64,000 nucleotides of DNA from UBA699 sp050261915. Its GTDB lineage: Bacteria > Bacillota > Clostridia > Clostridiales > Clostridiaceae. Both the position numbers and the translations under genes were made by a program. The stretch's first letter is position 1. Each line of letters starts with the position of its first letter. The notes beneath the pieces were generated by a model that saw only the letters and a list, made by a program, of their open reading frames with translations, ran no database searches and was not told where the DNA came from. The DNA is taken from contig JBLNDT010000052.1 of the NCBI GenBank assembly GCA_050261915.1, positions 40,557 through 104,556 of the forward strand. Reading direction: 5' to 3'. Positions 23,707 to 32,098 of the stretch are shown here, piece by piece.

Positions 23707-25053
23707 TTACTTAAATTCTCTTTCAAATATTTCTATTTTTTCTCTTATCTTAAAATCTTCAATTGAATCAATGCCTATTTTTGTTAGGATGTCTTTTATA
23801 CACTGGCTCTCCACAGATACCTTTATACTGGACTTATCAGCATATTGGTTAACAGCTTCCCTGCCAACCTCTGCAGGTACAATTGCCTTTGGCCCACCTA
23901 CACATCCACCTACACATCCCATTCCTTCGATGAAATTTGCATTGATATCTCCATTTTGAGCTTTTTCAAGAATTGACTTACATTCTTTAACACCATCAAC
24001 GGCAACCGATTTAAAGAACTTATGTTTTTCTGGGAATATTTCTTTTAAAGATTCATCAACAGCTATAGATACTCCCCCAGCTCTTGCATAAAGTCTTCCA
24101 CCTCTTGAAGCGTAATCTGTGGATTCAGTTTCTTCTAGGTTTTCAGGCTCAATTCCGAAGGCGTCAAAGATATCCTTTAACTCTGCAAAGGTAAGTACAA
24201 AATCTATATCTCCAAGTAAATCCTTTTCTTTGGCTTCAGCTTTTTTGGCTATGCATGGTCCAATGAACACAACCTTACACTCAGGGTTTAATTTTTTAAG
24301 CACCCTTCCGGCAGCTATCATAGGGGAAATTGAAGGTGAAACATGTTTTACAAGATTCTCATAAACACGTTTAAGCATTCCAACCCACATTGGGCAGCAA
24401 CAGGAAGTTATCATTAGGTCCTCTTCCTTTTTTACAAGATGGTCAAATTCAATGGACTCCTTTAAGGTAAGCATATCGGCAAAAAAAGCAACTTCCACCA
24501 TGTCAATAAAGCCCATTTTTAAAAATGCAGTTCGGAGCTTATCCACAGAGGCATCACCAAACTGTCCGGAAATTGCAGGTGCTACAGCTGCAACCACTGG
24601 CTGCTTTTCCTTAAGCATATTAAACAGAGGAAGGAATTCCACCTTATCCATTATTGCCCCGTTTGGACATGCTTCTACACAAAAACCGCAATCTGTACAT
24701 TTCTTTAAATCGATTAATGTATTAGTTTTATCATTATCAAATATTATTGCATTAAACGGACAAGACTTCATACACATTGGAGATTCATCACCGCAAGTAC
24801 AATCCATGCTGCAGCTTCTTATCTTTGAAACTACCTTATGGTCAGCTTTATATTTTTTAACTGCATCCTTTAATTTTTCTACATAATTATCTTCAAAGGA
24901 TACTTCAACTCCACAAAGGGCTGCCACAGCCTTTGCCAATGCTTCCTTATCAGCTTCTGTCTGATTCATAATCTGGTCTATAGCCATATTAAAATTATCC
25001 TCATTTATGGACTTTAGAATTTTTTTAAATAACTGGTTGTTTTCAGTGTTCAT
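23707..25053 (-). CDS. [FeFe] hydrogenase, group-B-like (TSCCCP motif)
   Basis: A 448-residue cytoplasmic iron-only hydrogenase. Residues 80-135 hold two ferredoxin-type [4Fe-4S] sites (C81, C85, C87, C94, C98 region and CTDCGFCVEACP). The H-cluster domain has L1 TSCCCPMW at 216-223, L2 GPCIAKKAEA at 265-274 and L3 FIEGMGCVGGCVGG at 374-387. L1 carries one more cysteine than the TSCCPxW of the standard group A enzymes; TSCCCP is, as I recall, the mark of group B clostridial hydrogenases, whose role differs from the main H2-evolving enzyme. No N-terminal [2Fe-2S] domain is present. The ATG follows AAGGAGGGG. No HydEFG maturases are nearby. A HAD gene follows. Confidence 0.88.
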   Translation of the reverse strand: MNTENNQLFKKILKSINEDNFNMAIDQIMNQTEADKEALAKAVAALCGVEVSFEDNYVEKLKDAVKKYKADHKVVSKIRSCSMDCTCGDESPMCMKSCPFNAIIFDNDKTNTLIDLKKCTDCGFCVEACPNGAIMDKVEFLPLFNMLKEKQPVVAAVAPAISGQFGDASVDKLRTAFLKMGFIDMVEVAFFADMLTLKESIEFDHLVKKEEDLMITSCCCPMWVGMLKRVYENLVKHVSPSISPMIAAGRVLKKLNPECKVVFIGPCIAKKAEAKEKDLLGDIDFVLTFAELKDIFDAFGIEPENLEETESTDYASRGGRLYARAGGVSIAVDESLKEIFPEKHKFFKSVAVDGVKECKSILEKAQNGDINANFIEGMGCVGGCVGGPKAIVPAEVGREAVNQYADKSSIKVSVESQCIKDILTKIGIDSIEDFKIREKIEIFEREFK

Positions 25054-25101
25054 AAGGCCCCTCCTTACATTATGTATAAAATTATTATACCATAACAGCT
25101 G

Positions 25102-25449
25102 TTATTTTATAACTTTATCCCTGTTTAGAGCTGCAATGCACTTTTCTCCCCATACCTTAAACTGATCTAGAACTGGAATAAATTCAATACCAATATTTGT
25201 GAGGGAATATTCAACTTTTGGGGGAACCTCAGGATAAACCTTTCTACTTATTAAGCCATGTTCTTCAAGGGTTCGGAGCTGTTTTGTCAAAGTAGCCTGG
25301 GTTATACCCTCCATCTTTCTTTGAAGCTCCCCAAAACGTAAAACCCCATGACTCAAATAATATATTATTAAAATTGTCCATTTCCCTGATAAAAGCTTTT
25401 GCGCTGTAACATAAGGACACTTCCCATAGAGCATGTACTCTTCCTTCAT
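25102..25449 (-). CDS. HxlR-family transcription regulator
   Basis: A 115-residue winged-helix regulator of the HxlR family. The N-terminal cysteine in YGKCPYVTAQKLLSGKW is the position used by redox- or aldehyde-sensing members. LRFGELQRKMEGITQATLTK contains the recognition region, and KVEYSLTNIG the wing. The ATG at 25447-25449 follows GGAGG. It is divergent from a flavin-binding-like gene, a common pairing, so it likely controls that gene and itself through the dyad at 25464-25483. Confidence 0.9.
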   Translation of the reverse strand: MKEEYMLYGKCPYVTAQKLLSGKWTILIIYYLSHGVLRFGELQRKMEGITQATLTKQLRTLEEHGLISRKVYPEVPPKVEYSLTNIGIEFIPVLDQFKVWGEKCIAALNRDKVIK

Positions 25450-25463
25450 ATAAAATCCTCCAA

Positions 25464-25483
25464 TAGTATAATATTAGATACTA
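25464..25483. promoter_or_regulatory. Candidate HxlR operator
   Basis: TAGTAT-N8-ATACTA, a perfect 6-bp inverted repeat located 15 bases before the HxlR start in the divergent gap. Confidence 0.5.
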
Positions 25484-25503
25484 ACAGTAAATTATAATCG
25501 TAC

Positions 25504-25531
25504 TTGTAAATAATAATGTACATGATAAAAT
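25504..25531 (+). promoter_or_regulatory. Promoter of the pyridoxamine-oxidase-like gene
   Basis: TTGTAA (25504-25509), a 16-base spacer and TAAAAT (25526-25531) preceded by TGA as an extended -10. Confidence 0.6.
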
Positions 25532-25578
25532 TTGTGTATAAAAACATAATATCATAAGAAATTTGAGGAGGCAATAAT

Positions 25579-25971
25579 ATGAATAAAGCTGCACAATTTT
25601 TAAGTGACTGCGGGACTTTTTTTCTTGCTACAGATGATAATGGACAGCCAAGAGTAAGACCTTTTGGTGCTGTTATTGAATATGAGGGAAAGACCTGGAT
25701 ATGCACCAACAACACAAAGGACTGCTTTAAGCAGATGCTGAAAAATCCAAAGGTTGAAATTTCAGCTTCAAAAGGAAACCAGTGGATAAGAATACAAGGG
25801 GAAGCGGTATCAGATTCAAGAAAAGAAGTAAAGCAGCAGATGCTCGAAGAGATACCTATGTTAAAAAGCATGTATAATGCTGAAGATGATAAATTTGAAG
25901 TTTTATATTTGAAAAATGCCTTGGCAACAATTTATTCCTATACTACCAAACCTGAATCCTTGGAAATTTAA
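25579..25971 (+). CDS. Pyridoxamine 5'-phosphate oxidase family protein (FMN-binding fold)
   Basis: A 130-residue split-barrel flavoprotein-like protein. The pattern FFLATDDNGQPRVRPFGAV, IEYEGKTWICTNNTKDCFKQ, MLKNPKVEISA and WIRIQGEA matches the small PNPOx-like/general stress family. Such proteins bind FMN, F420 or heme as dimers; which cofactor applies here is unknown. It is not a true PdxH, which is about 210 residues. The ATG follows GAGGAGG. Divergent from the HxlR regulator, it is probably induced by the signal that HxlR senses. Confidence 0.85.
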   Translation: MNKAAQFLSDCGTFFLATDDNGQPRVRPFGAVIEYEGKTWICTNNTKDCFKQMLKNPKVEISASKGNQWIRIQGEAVSDSRKEVKQQMLEEIPMLKSMYNAEDDKFEVLYLKNALATIYSYTTKPESLEI

Positions 25972-25975
25972 TGTT

Positions 25976-26007
25976 AAGGGTCTGCAAACTGCAGACCTTA
26001 TTTTTTT
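25976..26007 (+). terminator. Terminator of the oxidase-like gene
   Basis: AAGG-G-TCTGCA and TGCAGA-CCTT pair with one bulged G and a three-base loop, then ATTTTTTT. Confidence 0.85.
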
Positions 26008-26062
26008 ATAACTTATGATATAATTAATAGAAAGCATCGACTTTATTATGGGGAGTGGTTAA

Positions 26063-27406
26063 GTGAAAATTAATATAAAGATGCCTGTTAATGTTAAACA
26101 AATACTAAGCATTTTTCAAAATGAAGGTTATGAAGCTTATATTGTTGGAGGCTGTGTTAGGGATAGTCTGCTAAATAGAGAAATTAACGACTGGGACATT
26201 TGTACAAGTGCAAAGCCGGAACAAATGGTTGAAATATGCAAAAAAATGAATTTAAAGTATGTTCCCACAGGATTAAAGCATGGAACAATTACAATATTGA
26301 TTAGCAATGTTGGCTATGAAGTAACCACTTTTAGAATAGATGGAGATTATTCAGATAATAGACACCCAAATAATGTTGAATTCACCTCAAATTTAAGGGA
26401 GGATCTTTCAAGGAGAGATTTCACTATCAATGCAATGGCATATAATGAGTTTGCAGGATTGATTGACCCTTTTTTAGGGTATGAGGATTTAAAAAATAAA
26501 ATAATAAAATGTGTAGGCAATCCGAAGGACAGATTTAAAGAAGATGCTTTAAGAATGATGAGGGCTGTCAGGTTCAGCTGTCAGTTAGGCTTTGTTCTTA
26601 ATGAGGATGTTTTTAATTCAATTACAATATTAAATGAAAATATAAAATATATATCTAAGGAAAGAATAAGGGATGAATTTTGCAAAATCTTAATATCAAA
26701 CAATGCAGTTAAGGGAATATGCAATTTAATGGATACTTATTTAATGGAAAATATTATTCCTGAATTAAACAAATGTGTAGCATTTAATCAACATAACAAG
26801 CATCATGACCAGGATGTTTTTAAGCATACTTTGTCTGTAGTTGAAAATATCTCACCAAAACTAGAATTGAGATTAGCAGCCTTATTACACGATATTGGAA
26901 AACCTGAGTGTTTTACTATTGATTCAAAAGGAGAAGGACATTTAATAGGCCATAACCAAATTAGCGCAGATAAAGCCAGGGGCATATTAAATAGACTTAA
27001 ATTTGACAACAAAACTATTGATAAGGTATGTCTATTGGTATATGAACACATGTCCAAGCATGAATTATTGAATAATAAAACCAAGAAAAAGTTTATAAAC
27101 AGAGTTGGCACTGATAATCTAGATGATTTGTTTGAATTGCAAATAGCTGATATAAAAGCCAGTGCAAAGGAATATCAGGATTTCAGCCAAGTATTAAAAT
27201 TAAAAGAAGACTGCCGCAGGATACTAACTGAAAAGGAGCCATTAAAAATAAAAGATTTAAAAATTAATGGAAATGACTTAATTAAACTTGGAATTAATCC
27301 TGGAAAAGAAGTTGGTTTAATATTAAACTCGCTATTAGAGGAAGTTTTAGAAGATCCAGGCATTAATGAGAGAGAAAAGTTGTTAGAAATTGTTAAAGCT
27401 CGATGA
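26063..27406 (+). CDS. cca: CCA tRNA nucleotidyltransferase with HD domain
   Basis: Adds or repairs the 3' CCA of tRNA using CTP and ATP. The class II nucleotidyltransferase head is clear: IVGGCVRDSLLNREINDWDI (metal-binding DxD as DWD), the RRDFTINAMAYN motif, and the base-selecting EDALRMMRAVRFS motif. An HD domain follows (LLHDIGKP, with its histidines), probably a phosphohydrolase that trims 2',3'-cyclic or 2'-phosphates. Length 447 is typical for clostridial Cca-HD enzymes. The GTG start follows GGGGAG. The four tRNA genes of this window already encode CCA, so here it would act mainly in repair. It is transcribed alone. Confidence 0.93.
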   Translation: MKINIKMPVNVKQILSIFQNEGYEAYIVGGCVRDSLLNREINDWDICTSAKPEQMVEICKKMNLKYVPTGLKHGTITILISNVGYEVTTFRIDGDYSDNRHPNNVEFTSNLREDLSRRDFTINAMAYNEFAGLIDPFLGYEDLKNKIIKCVGNPKDRFKEDALRMMRAVRFSCQLGFVLNEDVFNSITILNENIKYISKERIRDEFCKILISNNAVKGICNLMDTYLMENIIPELNKCVAFNQHNKHHDQDVFKHTLSVVENISPKLELRLAALLHDIGKPECFTIDSKGEGHLIGHNQISADKARGILNRLKFDNKTIDKVCLLVYEHMSKHELLNNKTKKKFINRVGTDNLDDLFELQIADIKASAKEYQDFSQVLKLKEDCRRILTEKEPLKIKDLKINGNDLIKLGINPGKEVGLILNSLLEEVLEDPGINEREKLLEIVKAR

Positions 27407-27421
27407 ATTACATCGGGCTTT
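27395..27421. terminator. Hairpin at the end of cca
   Basis: AAAGCTCGATG and CATCGGGCTTT pair with one G-U and a five-base loop, overlapping the cca stop codon. The T run is short. Confidence 0.65.
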
Positions 27422-27426
27422 AAATA

Positions 27427-27738
27427 TTAAGGGATTTTTTCATCTCCAGTTCCCCTGGTTGGCACAGTAGACATAAGAAAACCAATTATTACAGACAATA
27501 TAGCTGGAGAAACTATATTGATATATGCAATATATCTGGTTCTGTACATTATATAAGCAGCTAATCCTGTAATTATGACAGTAACTGCAAATATATAAAT
27601 TACGAATTTTGACATGGAACTAAATATTATTTCATATAATCTGTGTCTAAGGGGACCACGAATAAGAGACCTGAATAAAAAATATGCTGCTGCCATAATA
27701 ATTAAATTCATTGCAGCTTCAATTAAAAAGTTTTTCAT
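27427..27738 (-). CDS. Small membrane protein, three predicted spans
   Basis: A 103-residue protein I do not recognise. Hydrophobic stretches at about 6-24 (EAAMNLIIMAAAYFLFR), 42-62 (FVIYIFAVTVIITGLAAYIM) and 72-92 (INIVSPAILSVIIGFLM) suggest three transmembrane helices; a short basic loop RSLIRGPLRHR lies between the first two. The ATG at 27736-27738 follows GGAGGTG. That site is part of the hairpin at 27747-27786, so its translation may depend on the hairpin. It is downstream of murC on the same strand. Confidence 0.65.
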   Translation of the reverse strand: MKNFLIEAAMNLIIMAAAYFLFRSLIRGPLRHRLYEIIFSSMSKFVIYIFAVTVIITGLAAYIMYRTRYIAYINIVSPAILSVIIGFLMSTVPTRGTGDEKIP

Positions 27739-27786
27739 AAAAAACACCTCCAACTGGTCATAAATATATTATTACCAAGCTGGAGG
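27739..27786 (-). terminator. murC terminator whose stem contains the next gene's ribosome-binding site
   Basis: On the minus strand CCTCCAGCTTGGT pairs with ACCAGTTGGAGG across an AT-rich loop. TG and six T follow, directly before the ATG of the membrane-protein gene. The 3' arm contains the GGAGG of that gene, so the same structure can stop murC transcription and block translation of the readthrough product. Confidence 0.65.
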
Positions 27787-27803
27787 ATATTACACCAAAC
27801 CTT

Positions 27804-29177
27804 TTATATTAAAAACATTTCACCAATTTTATATACATCCCCTGCACCAATGGTAAAGAGAACATCTCCGCTTTTCATATTAGCTTTAAGATAATCCACA
27901 ATTTCTTCAAAGGAATGAAGGTTCAGGCACTTTAAACCTTTTTCATTAATTTTGTCTGCAAGCATTGCGGAACTAACTATTCCAGTGTCCTTTTCCCTGG
28001 CTGCATATATATCTGCAAGAAGCAGCTCGTCAGCGCCAGTGAAGGCATTGCTGAATTCTTCAAATAAAGTTGATGTTCTTGTATAGGTATGAGGCTGAAA
28101 AACACAATAAATTTTTTTGTGAGGATAATTTTTTGCCGCACTTAAAGTTGCAATTATTTCAGTAGGATGGTGCGCATAATCATCTATAACAGTAATTCCA
28201 TCTTTAACACCCTTTAATTCAAAACGTCTGTGGGTTCCTCCAAAATCATAAAGCCCATCTATAATAGCTTCTTTTGGGATTTTAAGTGCAATGGATGCAG
28301 CAATACTTGCTAATGCATTTAAAACATTGTGCTTTCCAGGCACGTTAAGTTTAACCTTGAAAAGTTCTTCTCCCATAAAGCAGCATATGAATGAAGCACA
28401 ACCCTTTTCATCAAAGACAACATCTTTTGCTGTATAATCGCCTTTTTCCATACCATAAGTCAATACATTACAATCTGAACTTTCAATAACCTTATCCATT
28501 TTATCATTATCAGTGCAGCAAACAAGATATCCCTCCTTAGGAATAAGTTTTGCAAATTTGATAAAGGTATTTTGAATATCATTTATATCCTTATAAAAAT
28601 CTAAGTGATCTGCATCAATGTTTAATATAATTCCTACAAAAGGGAAAAACTTTAAAAAGGAAGCTTTATACTCACAGGCTTCAGTAATAAAATATTCGCT
28701 TTTCCCTGAACGAACATTTCCATTTATAACATCGAGCTGACCACCCACAAGTATTGTGGGGTCTAAATCCGCTTTAATGGATATATGTGAAAGCATAGAA
28801 GTGGTGGTGGTTTTACCATGAGTACCGGAAACTGCAACATTATATTTATGTCCCTGCATTATAAGCCCTAAAAATTCTGCCCTGTCCATAGTTTCTATAT
28901 TTAATTCCATGGCTCCCTTTAATTCAGGATTATCCTCAGAAATTGCAGCTGTGTAAACTACCAAACCTGCATTCTCTATATTTTCTTTCCTGTGCCCTAT
29001 GAAAATCGAGGCTCCATTTTTGCTAAGAAGTTCTGTTGCAGGGGATGCCTTCATATCAGAACCTGATACTTTATAACCATGTTCCATAAGAATCTCAGCC
29101 AGTCCGCTCATGCTGACTCCGCCAATTCCAATGAAGTGAATATTTTTATTTTTATCCTTAATAAAATCAAATGCCAA
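27804..29177 (-). CDS. murC: UDP-N-acetylmuramate--L-alanine ligase
   Basis: Adds L-alanine to UDP-MurNAc in cytoplasmic peptidoglycan precursor synthesis. N-terminal Rossmann loop IGIGGVSMSGLAEIL; ATP P-loop SGTHGKTTTTSML; central-domain ITEACEYKASFL; AHHPTEI and IDDYAHHP as the Mur C-terminal signature. Length 457 is typical. The TTG start at 29175-29177 follows AAGGAG. It lies apart from murD (62.3 kb) and there is no division-and-cell-wall cluster, as in many clostridia. Divergent from purR. Confidence 0.95.
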   Translation of the reverse strand: MAFDFIKDKNKNIHFIGIGGVSMSGLAEILMEHGYKVSGSDMKASPATELLSKNGASIFIGHRKENIENAGLVVYTAAISEDNPELKGAMELNIETMDRAEFLGLIMQGHKYNVAVSGTHGKTTTTSMLSHISIKADLDPTILVGGQLDVINGNVRSGKSEYFITEACEYKASFLKFFPFVGIILNIDADHLDFYKDINDIQNTFIKFAKLIPKEGYLVCCTDNDKMDKVIESSDCNVLTYGMEKGDYTAKDVVFDEKGCASFICCFMGEELFKVKLNVPGKHNVLNALASIAASIALKIPKEAIIDGLYDFGGTHRRFELKGVKDGITVIDDYAHHPTEIIATLSAAKNYPHKKIYCVFQPHTYTRTSTLFEEFSNAFTGADELLLADIYAAREKDTGIVSSAMLADKINEKGLKCLNLHSFEEIVDYLKANMKSGDVLFTIGAGDVYKIGEMFLI

Positions 29178-29376
29178 GTAAATCAGCTCCTTTATATTAA
29201 ATATGGTATTTAATTACAAATGTATTTTTTCATTTAAATTATAACACAAAATATTTGATTTAAACCATTATATACTAATTATTAGTATTGATAAAATGTG
29301 CAATTTAGAATAGAATATGAATAATAGACTAAAATTTTTAATTAATATTCGTAAATATATAAAATTGGGTGATGAA

Positions 29377-30192
29377 ATGGAGAAATATACAAGAAACCAA
29401 CGAATAGCTGTAATTACTAAAACTTTATTGGAGAACCCTAATAAGGTAATAAACTTAAATGCATTTACCGAACTGTTCAATGCTGCAAAATCCACAGTAA
29501 GTGAGGATTTATTTGTTATAAAGGATGTACTTTCCAAGATGAATCTTGGAAGAGTTGATACAATTTCAGGTGCAGCAGGAGGAGTTAAGTATATATGCGG
29601 CCTTTCAGAGGAAAAGAGCCTGGAGTTTGCAGAAAAATTATGCGACATATTAAAGGATACAGAAAGAATTATACCTGGTAATTTTTTATATGTTACTGAT
29701 ATTATGTGCAATCCTCAGATAATATCTACTGCAGGAATAATTCTCGCTTCAAAGTTCATTGGAAAAAATATTGACTATGTGGTTACTGTTGAAACAAAAG
29801 GTATACCTCTTGCCTATGAAGTTGCAAGGTTCCTTGGAGTACAGCTGGTGGTGGTGAGAAGAGATACAAAGGTTACTGAAGGGTCCACCTTAAGCATCAA
29901 TTATGTATCAGGTTCCAGTGGCAGAATTCAGAACATGACACTATCAAAAAAATCATTAAAAAAAGGCAGCAGATGTATATTCATAGATGACTTTATGAAA
30001 GCTGGAGGTACAGCAAAAGGCATAATTGATCTTTTAAAAGAATTTGAAAGTGAACTTTTAGGCATAGGAGTTTTAGTGGATACTGTGAATTCTCCTAAGA
30101 AATTGATACATGACTACGTATCAATAATAGACTTCAATGGATTTGATGAATTAGGAAATGCTGTAATAACTCCATCGAAATTCTTCAAATAA
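29377..30192 (+). CDS. purR: Pur operon repressor PurR (PRPP-binding)
   Basis: A 271-residue Gram-positive PurR. An N-terminal winged helix (RNQRIAVITKTLLENPNKVI; FNAAKSTVSEDLFVIK) is joined to a phosphoribosyltransferase-fold effector domain with the PRPP motif CIFIDDFMKAGGTAKG. PRPP relieves repression of purine genes. The ATG at 29377 follows GGGTGAT; it matches the usual protein start (MEKYTRNQRI). It leads the purR-spoVG-glmU-prs block, the B. subtilis order with yabJ missing. That block ties purine regulation to PRPP synthesis by prs downstream. No strong terminator follows; only an A/T-only inverted repeat is present. Confidence 0.95.
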   Translation: MEKYTRNQRIAVITKTLLENPNKVINLNAFTELFNAAKSTVSEDLFVIKDVLSKMNLGRVDTISGAAGGVKYICGLSEEKSLEFAEKLCDILKDTERIIPGNFLYVTDIMCNPQIISTAGIILASKFIGKNIDYVVTVETKGIPLAYEVARFLGVQLVVVRRDTKVTEGSTLSINYVSGSSGRIQNMTLSKKSLKKGSRCIFIDDFMKAGGTAKGIIDLLKEFESELLGIGVLVDTVNSPKKLIHDYVSIIDFNGFDELGNAVITPSKFFK

Positions 30193-30231
30193 TAAAATTT
30201 TCAAAAAATTTATTACTTTTCAAAAAAATAA

Positions 30232-30260
30232 GAAGGAAAATCTTAAATAATAGAGAATAA
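30232..30260 (+). promoter_or_regulatory. Sigma-H promoter of spoVG
   Basis: GAAGGAAAA (30232-30240), an 11-base spacer, then AGAGAATAA (30252-30260). This matches the known sigma-H consensus RnAGGAwWW-N11-12-RnnGAATWW at every defined position. It lies about 35 bases before the spoVG ATG. spoVG is a classical sigma-H gene in Bacillus. Confidence 0.75.
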
Positions 30261-30292
30261 TATATATACTAAGCATCTTGGAGGTGGATTTT

Positions 30293-30586
30293 ATGCAAAT
30301 TACAGACGTAAGAGTAAGAAAGATAGCTGCTGAGGGTAAAATGAAAGCTATTGTGTCAGTAACCTTTGATAATGAATTCGTGGTTCATGATATTAAGGTT
30401 ATAGAAGGTCAAAATGGTCTATTTATAGCTATGCCTAGCCGCAAGACTCCTGATGGAGAGTTCAAAGACATAGCACATCCAATTAATACTCAGACCAGAG
30501 AAAAAATACAAAAGTCAATTCTCGAGGAATATGAGAAAGTTAAAAATGAAGAACCAGTTTCAGAGGAACTAAAAGAAGAAGAATAA
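30293..30586 (+). CDS. spoVG: Septation/sporulation regulator SpoVG
   Basis: A 97-residue small nucleic-acid-binding regulator that affects septation, cortex formation and, in several Firmicutes, RNA-level control. MQITDVRVRKIAAEGKMKAI and the FIAMPSRKTPDGEFKDIAHP segment are highly conserved SpoVG sequence, followed by the variable acidic tail (EEPVSEELKEEE). The ATG at 30293 follows GGAGGTGG. It has its own sigma-H promoter and a terminator, so it is expressed at the onset of sporulation apart from purR. Confidence 0.96.
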   Translation: MQITDVRVRKIAAEGKMKAIVSVTFDNEFVVHDIKVIEGQNGLFIAMPSRKTPDGEFKDIAHPINTQTREKIQKSILEEYEKVKNEEPVSEELKEEE

Positions 30587-30587
30587 T

Positions 30588-30620
30588 AATAAAAAGGAGT
30601 TAATATAACTCCTTTTTATT
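30588..30620 (+). terminator. Terminator of spoVG
   Basis: AAAAAGGAGTTA and TAACTCCTTTTT make a perfect 12-bp stem with a three-base loop, with the U run built into the 3' arm (CCTTTTTATT). Confidence 0.9.
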
Positions 30621-30650
30621 ATGAATTTTTAGTTAAAATATCATATTTAG

Positions 30651-30679
30651 TTGAAAATAAGAGATATATAAAATATAAT
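30651..30679 (+). promoter_or_regulatory. Sigma-A promoter of glmU-prs
   Basis: TTGAAA (30651-30656), a 17-base spacer and TATAAT (30674-30679), 35 bases before the ATG. Confidence 0.72.
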
Positions 30680-30713
30680 ATTTATGGATATTTATATTAA
30701 GAGGTGTTATATA

Positions 30714-32081
30714 ATGTTTAATTGTGCTGTAATATTGGCAGCGGGTGAAGGGAAAAGGATGAAATCCATTATACCCAAAGTGCTGCATAAAGTTTGTGGA
30801 AAAGAAATGGTTAACCAGGTTATTGATATTGTCAGGAAAAGCGGCATTAATGATATAGATTTGGTAATAGGCAGGGGAGCGGAATTAGTTAAAAAGGCTA
30901 CAGAATCAAGGAAGGTACATTACTCATTACAGGAAAAGCAGCTTGGAACTGGTCATGCGGTAATGTGTTCTTCTGAATTTCTTAAGGGTAAGAAAGGAAC
31001 AGTGGCTATTTTTACAGGAGATGCTCCCTTAATTTCTGAGGAAAGTGTTGTAAAAATGCTGGAAGTTCATAATGAAGGGGACTTTAAAGCTACTATATTA
31101 ACCTCAATTGTTGATTGTGCAGAGGGCTATGGAAGAATAATAAGAAAATCAAAGGGTGATGTATTCAAAATAGTTGAGCATAAGGATTGCAGCAATGAGG
31201 AACTTCAAGTTAAGGAAATAAATTCCGGCATGTACTGTTTTGACATTGAAGCTCTTTTAGGATGCCTTGATAAATTAAACAACAACAATGCCCAGGGAGA
31301 ATATTACCTTACAGATGTAATTGGGATTCTTGAAACCGCAGGAAGCAAAATAGGGGCCTTTCCTATTCCCTTTGAAGAAACTATGGGGGTTAATTCAAGA
31401 GTTCAGCTCAGTCAGGCTGAAACTGTACTTAGAAAAAGAATAAACGAAAAACACATGGTTAATGGAGTTACATTAATTGATCCGGTTAATACATATATAG
31501 ATGTAGATGTTGAAATAGGAAATGATACAATTATATATCCGGGTAATGTGATACAAGGAAACACAATAATCGGCTCTGATTGCATCCTTTATCCTAATTC
31601 CAGAATTTCAGACAGTATAATTGAAAATGGTGTTAATATTCAAAGCTCTGTCATTCTGCAAAGCAAGGTGGGAGAAAAAACCACAGTAGGTCCATTCGCA
31701 TACATAAGACCTGAAAGTACTATAGGGAAATCTGCAAGAATAGGTGATTTTGTAGAAGTTAAAAAGTCTACCATAGGAGATAATACAAAAGTATCTCATT
31801 TAACATATATAGGTGATGCAGAGATTGGTGAAAACTGTAATTTTGGCTGTGGCACAGTGGTGGTAAATTATGACGGGAAAATTAAAACCAAAACGATAGT
31901 TGGGAACAATTCATTTATTGGATGCAATACCAATCTCATAGCTCCTGTTAAAGTAAATGACAATACCTATATTGCCGCAGGTTCAACAATAACCGAGGAG
32001 GTTCCAGAGGGAGCCCTGGCTATAGCAAGAGCCAGACAGGTAAACAAAGAAGGCTGGGTATACAAAAACAATAAGAAATAA
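30714..32081 (+). CDS. glmU: Bifunctional GlcN-1-P acetyltransferase / GlcNAc-1-P uridyltransferase
   Basis: Makes UDP-GlcNAc, the substrate of MurA, whose gene lies at the left edge of the window. The N-terminal pyrophosphorylase domain (residues 1-230) starts AVILAAGEGKRMKS, with FTGDAPLI as the metal aspartate site. The C-terminal left-handed beta-helix (about 250-440) shows hexapeptide repeats and the acetyltransferase signature YIGDAEIGENCNFGCGTVVV with the catalytic histidine in VSHLTYIGD. Length 455 is typical. The ATG at 30714 follows GAGGTG. prs follows 17 bases later in the same operon. Confidence 0.96.
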   Translation: MFNCAVILAAGEGKRMKSIIPKVLHKVCGKEMVNQVIDIVRKSGINDIDLVIGRGAELVKKATESRKVHYSLQEKQLGTGHAVMCSSEFLKGKKGTVAIFTGDAPLISEESVVKMLEVHNEGDFKATILTSIVDCAEGYGRIIRKSKGDVFKIVEHKDCSNEELQVKEINSGMYCFDIEALLGCLDKLNNNNAQGEYYLTDVIGILETAGSKIGAFPIPFEETMGVNSRVQLSQAETVLRKRINEKHMVNGVTLIDPVNTYIDVDVEIGNDTIIYPGNVIQGNTIIGSDCILYPNSRISDSIIENGVNIQSSVILQSKVGEKTTVGPFAYIRPESTIGKSARIGDFVEVKKSTIGDNTKVSHLTYIGDAEIGENCNFGCGTVVVNYDGKIKTKTIVGNNSFIGCNTNLIAPVKVNDNTYIAAGSTITEEVPEGALAIARARQVNKEGWVYKNNKK

Positions 32082-32098
32082 TAATAAGGAGGACAAAA

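Noticed and set aside
23688..23726. Longer start for the HAD hydrolase overlapping the hydrogenase gene
   Set aside because: The TTG at 23687 has GAGGTG at correct spacing and puts motif I close to the N-terminus; the longer form has no site.
29178..29376. Purine riboswitch upstream of purR
   Set aside because: I found no conserved aptamer core or terminator pair in this AT-rich gap.
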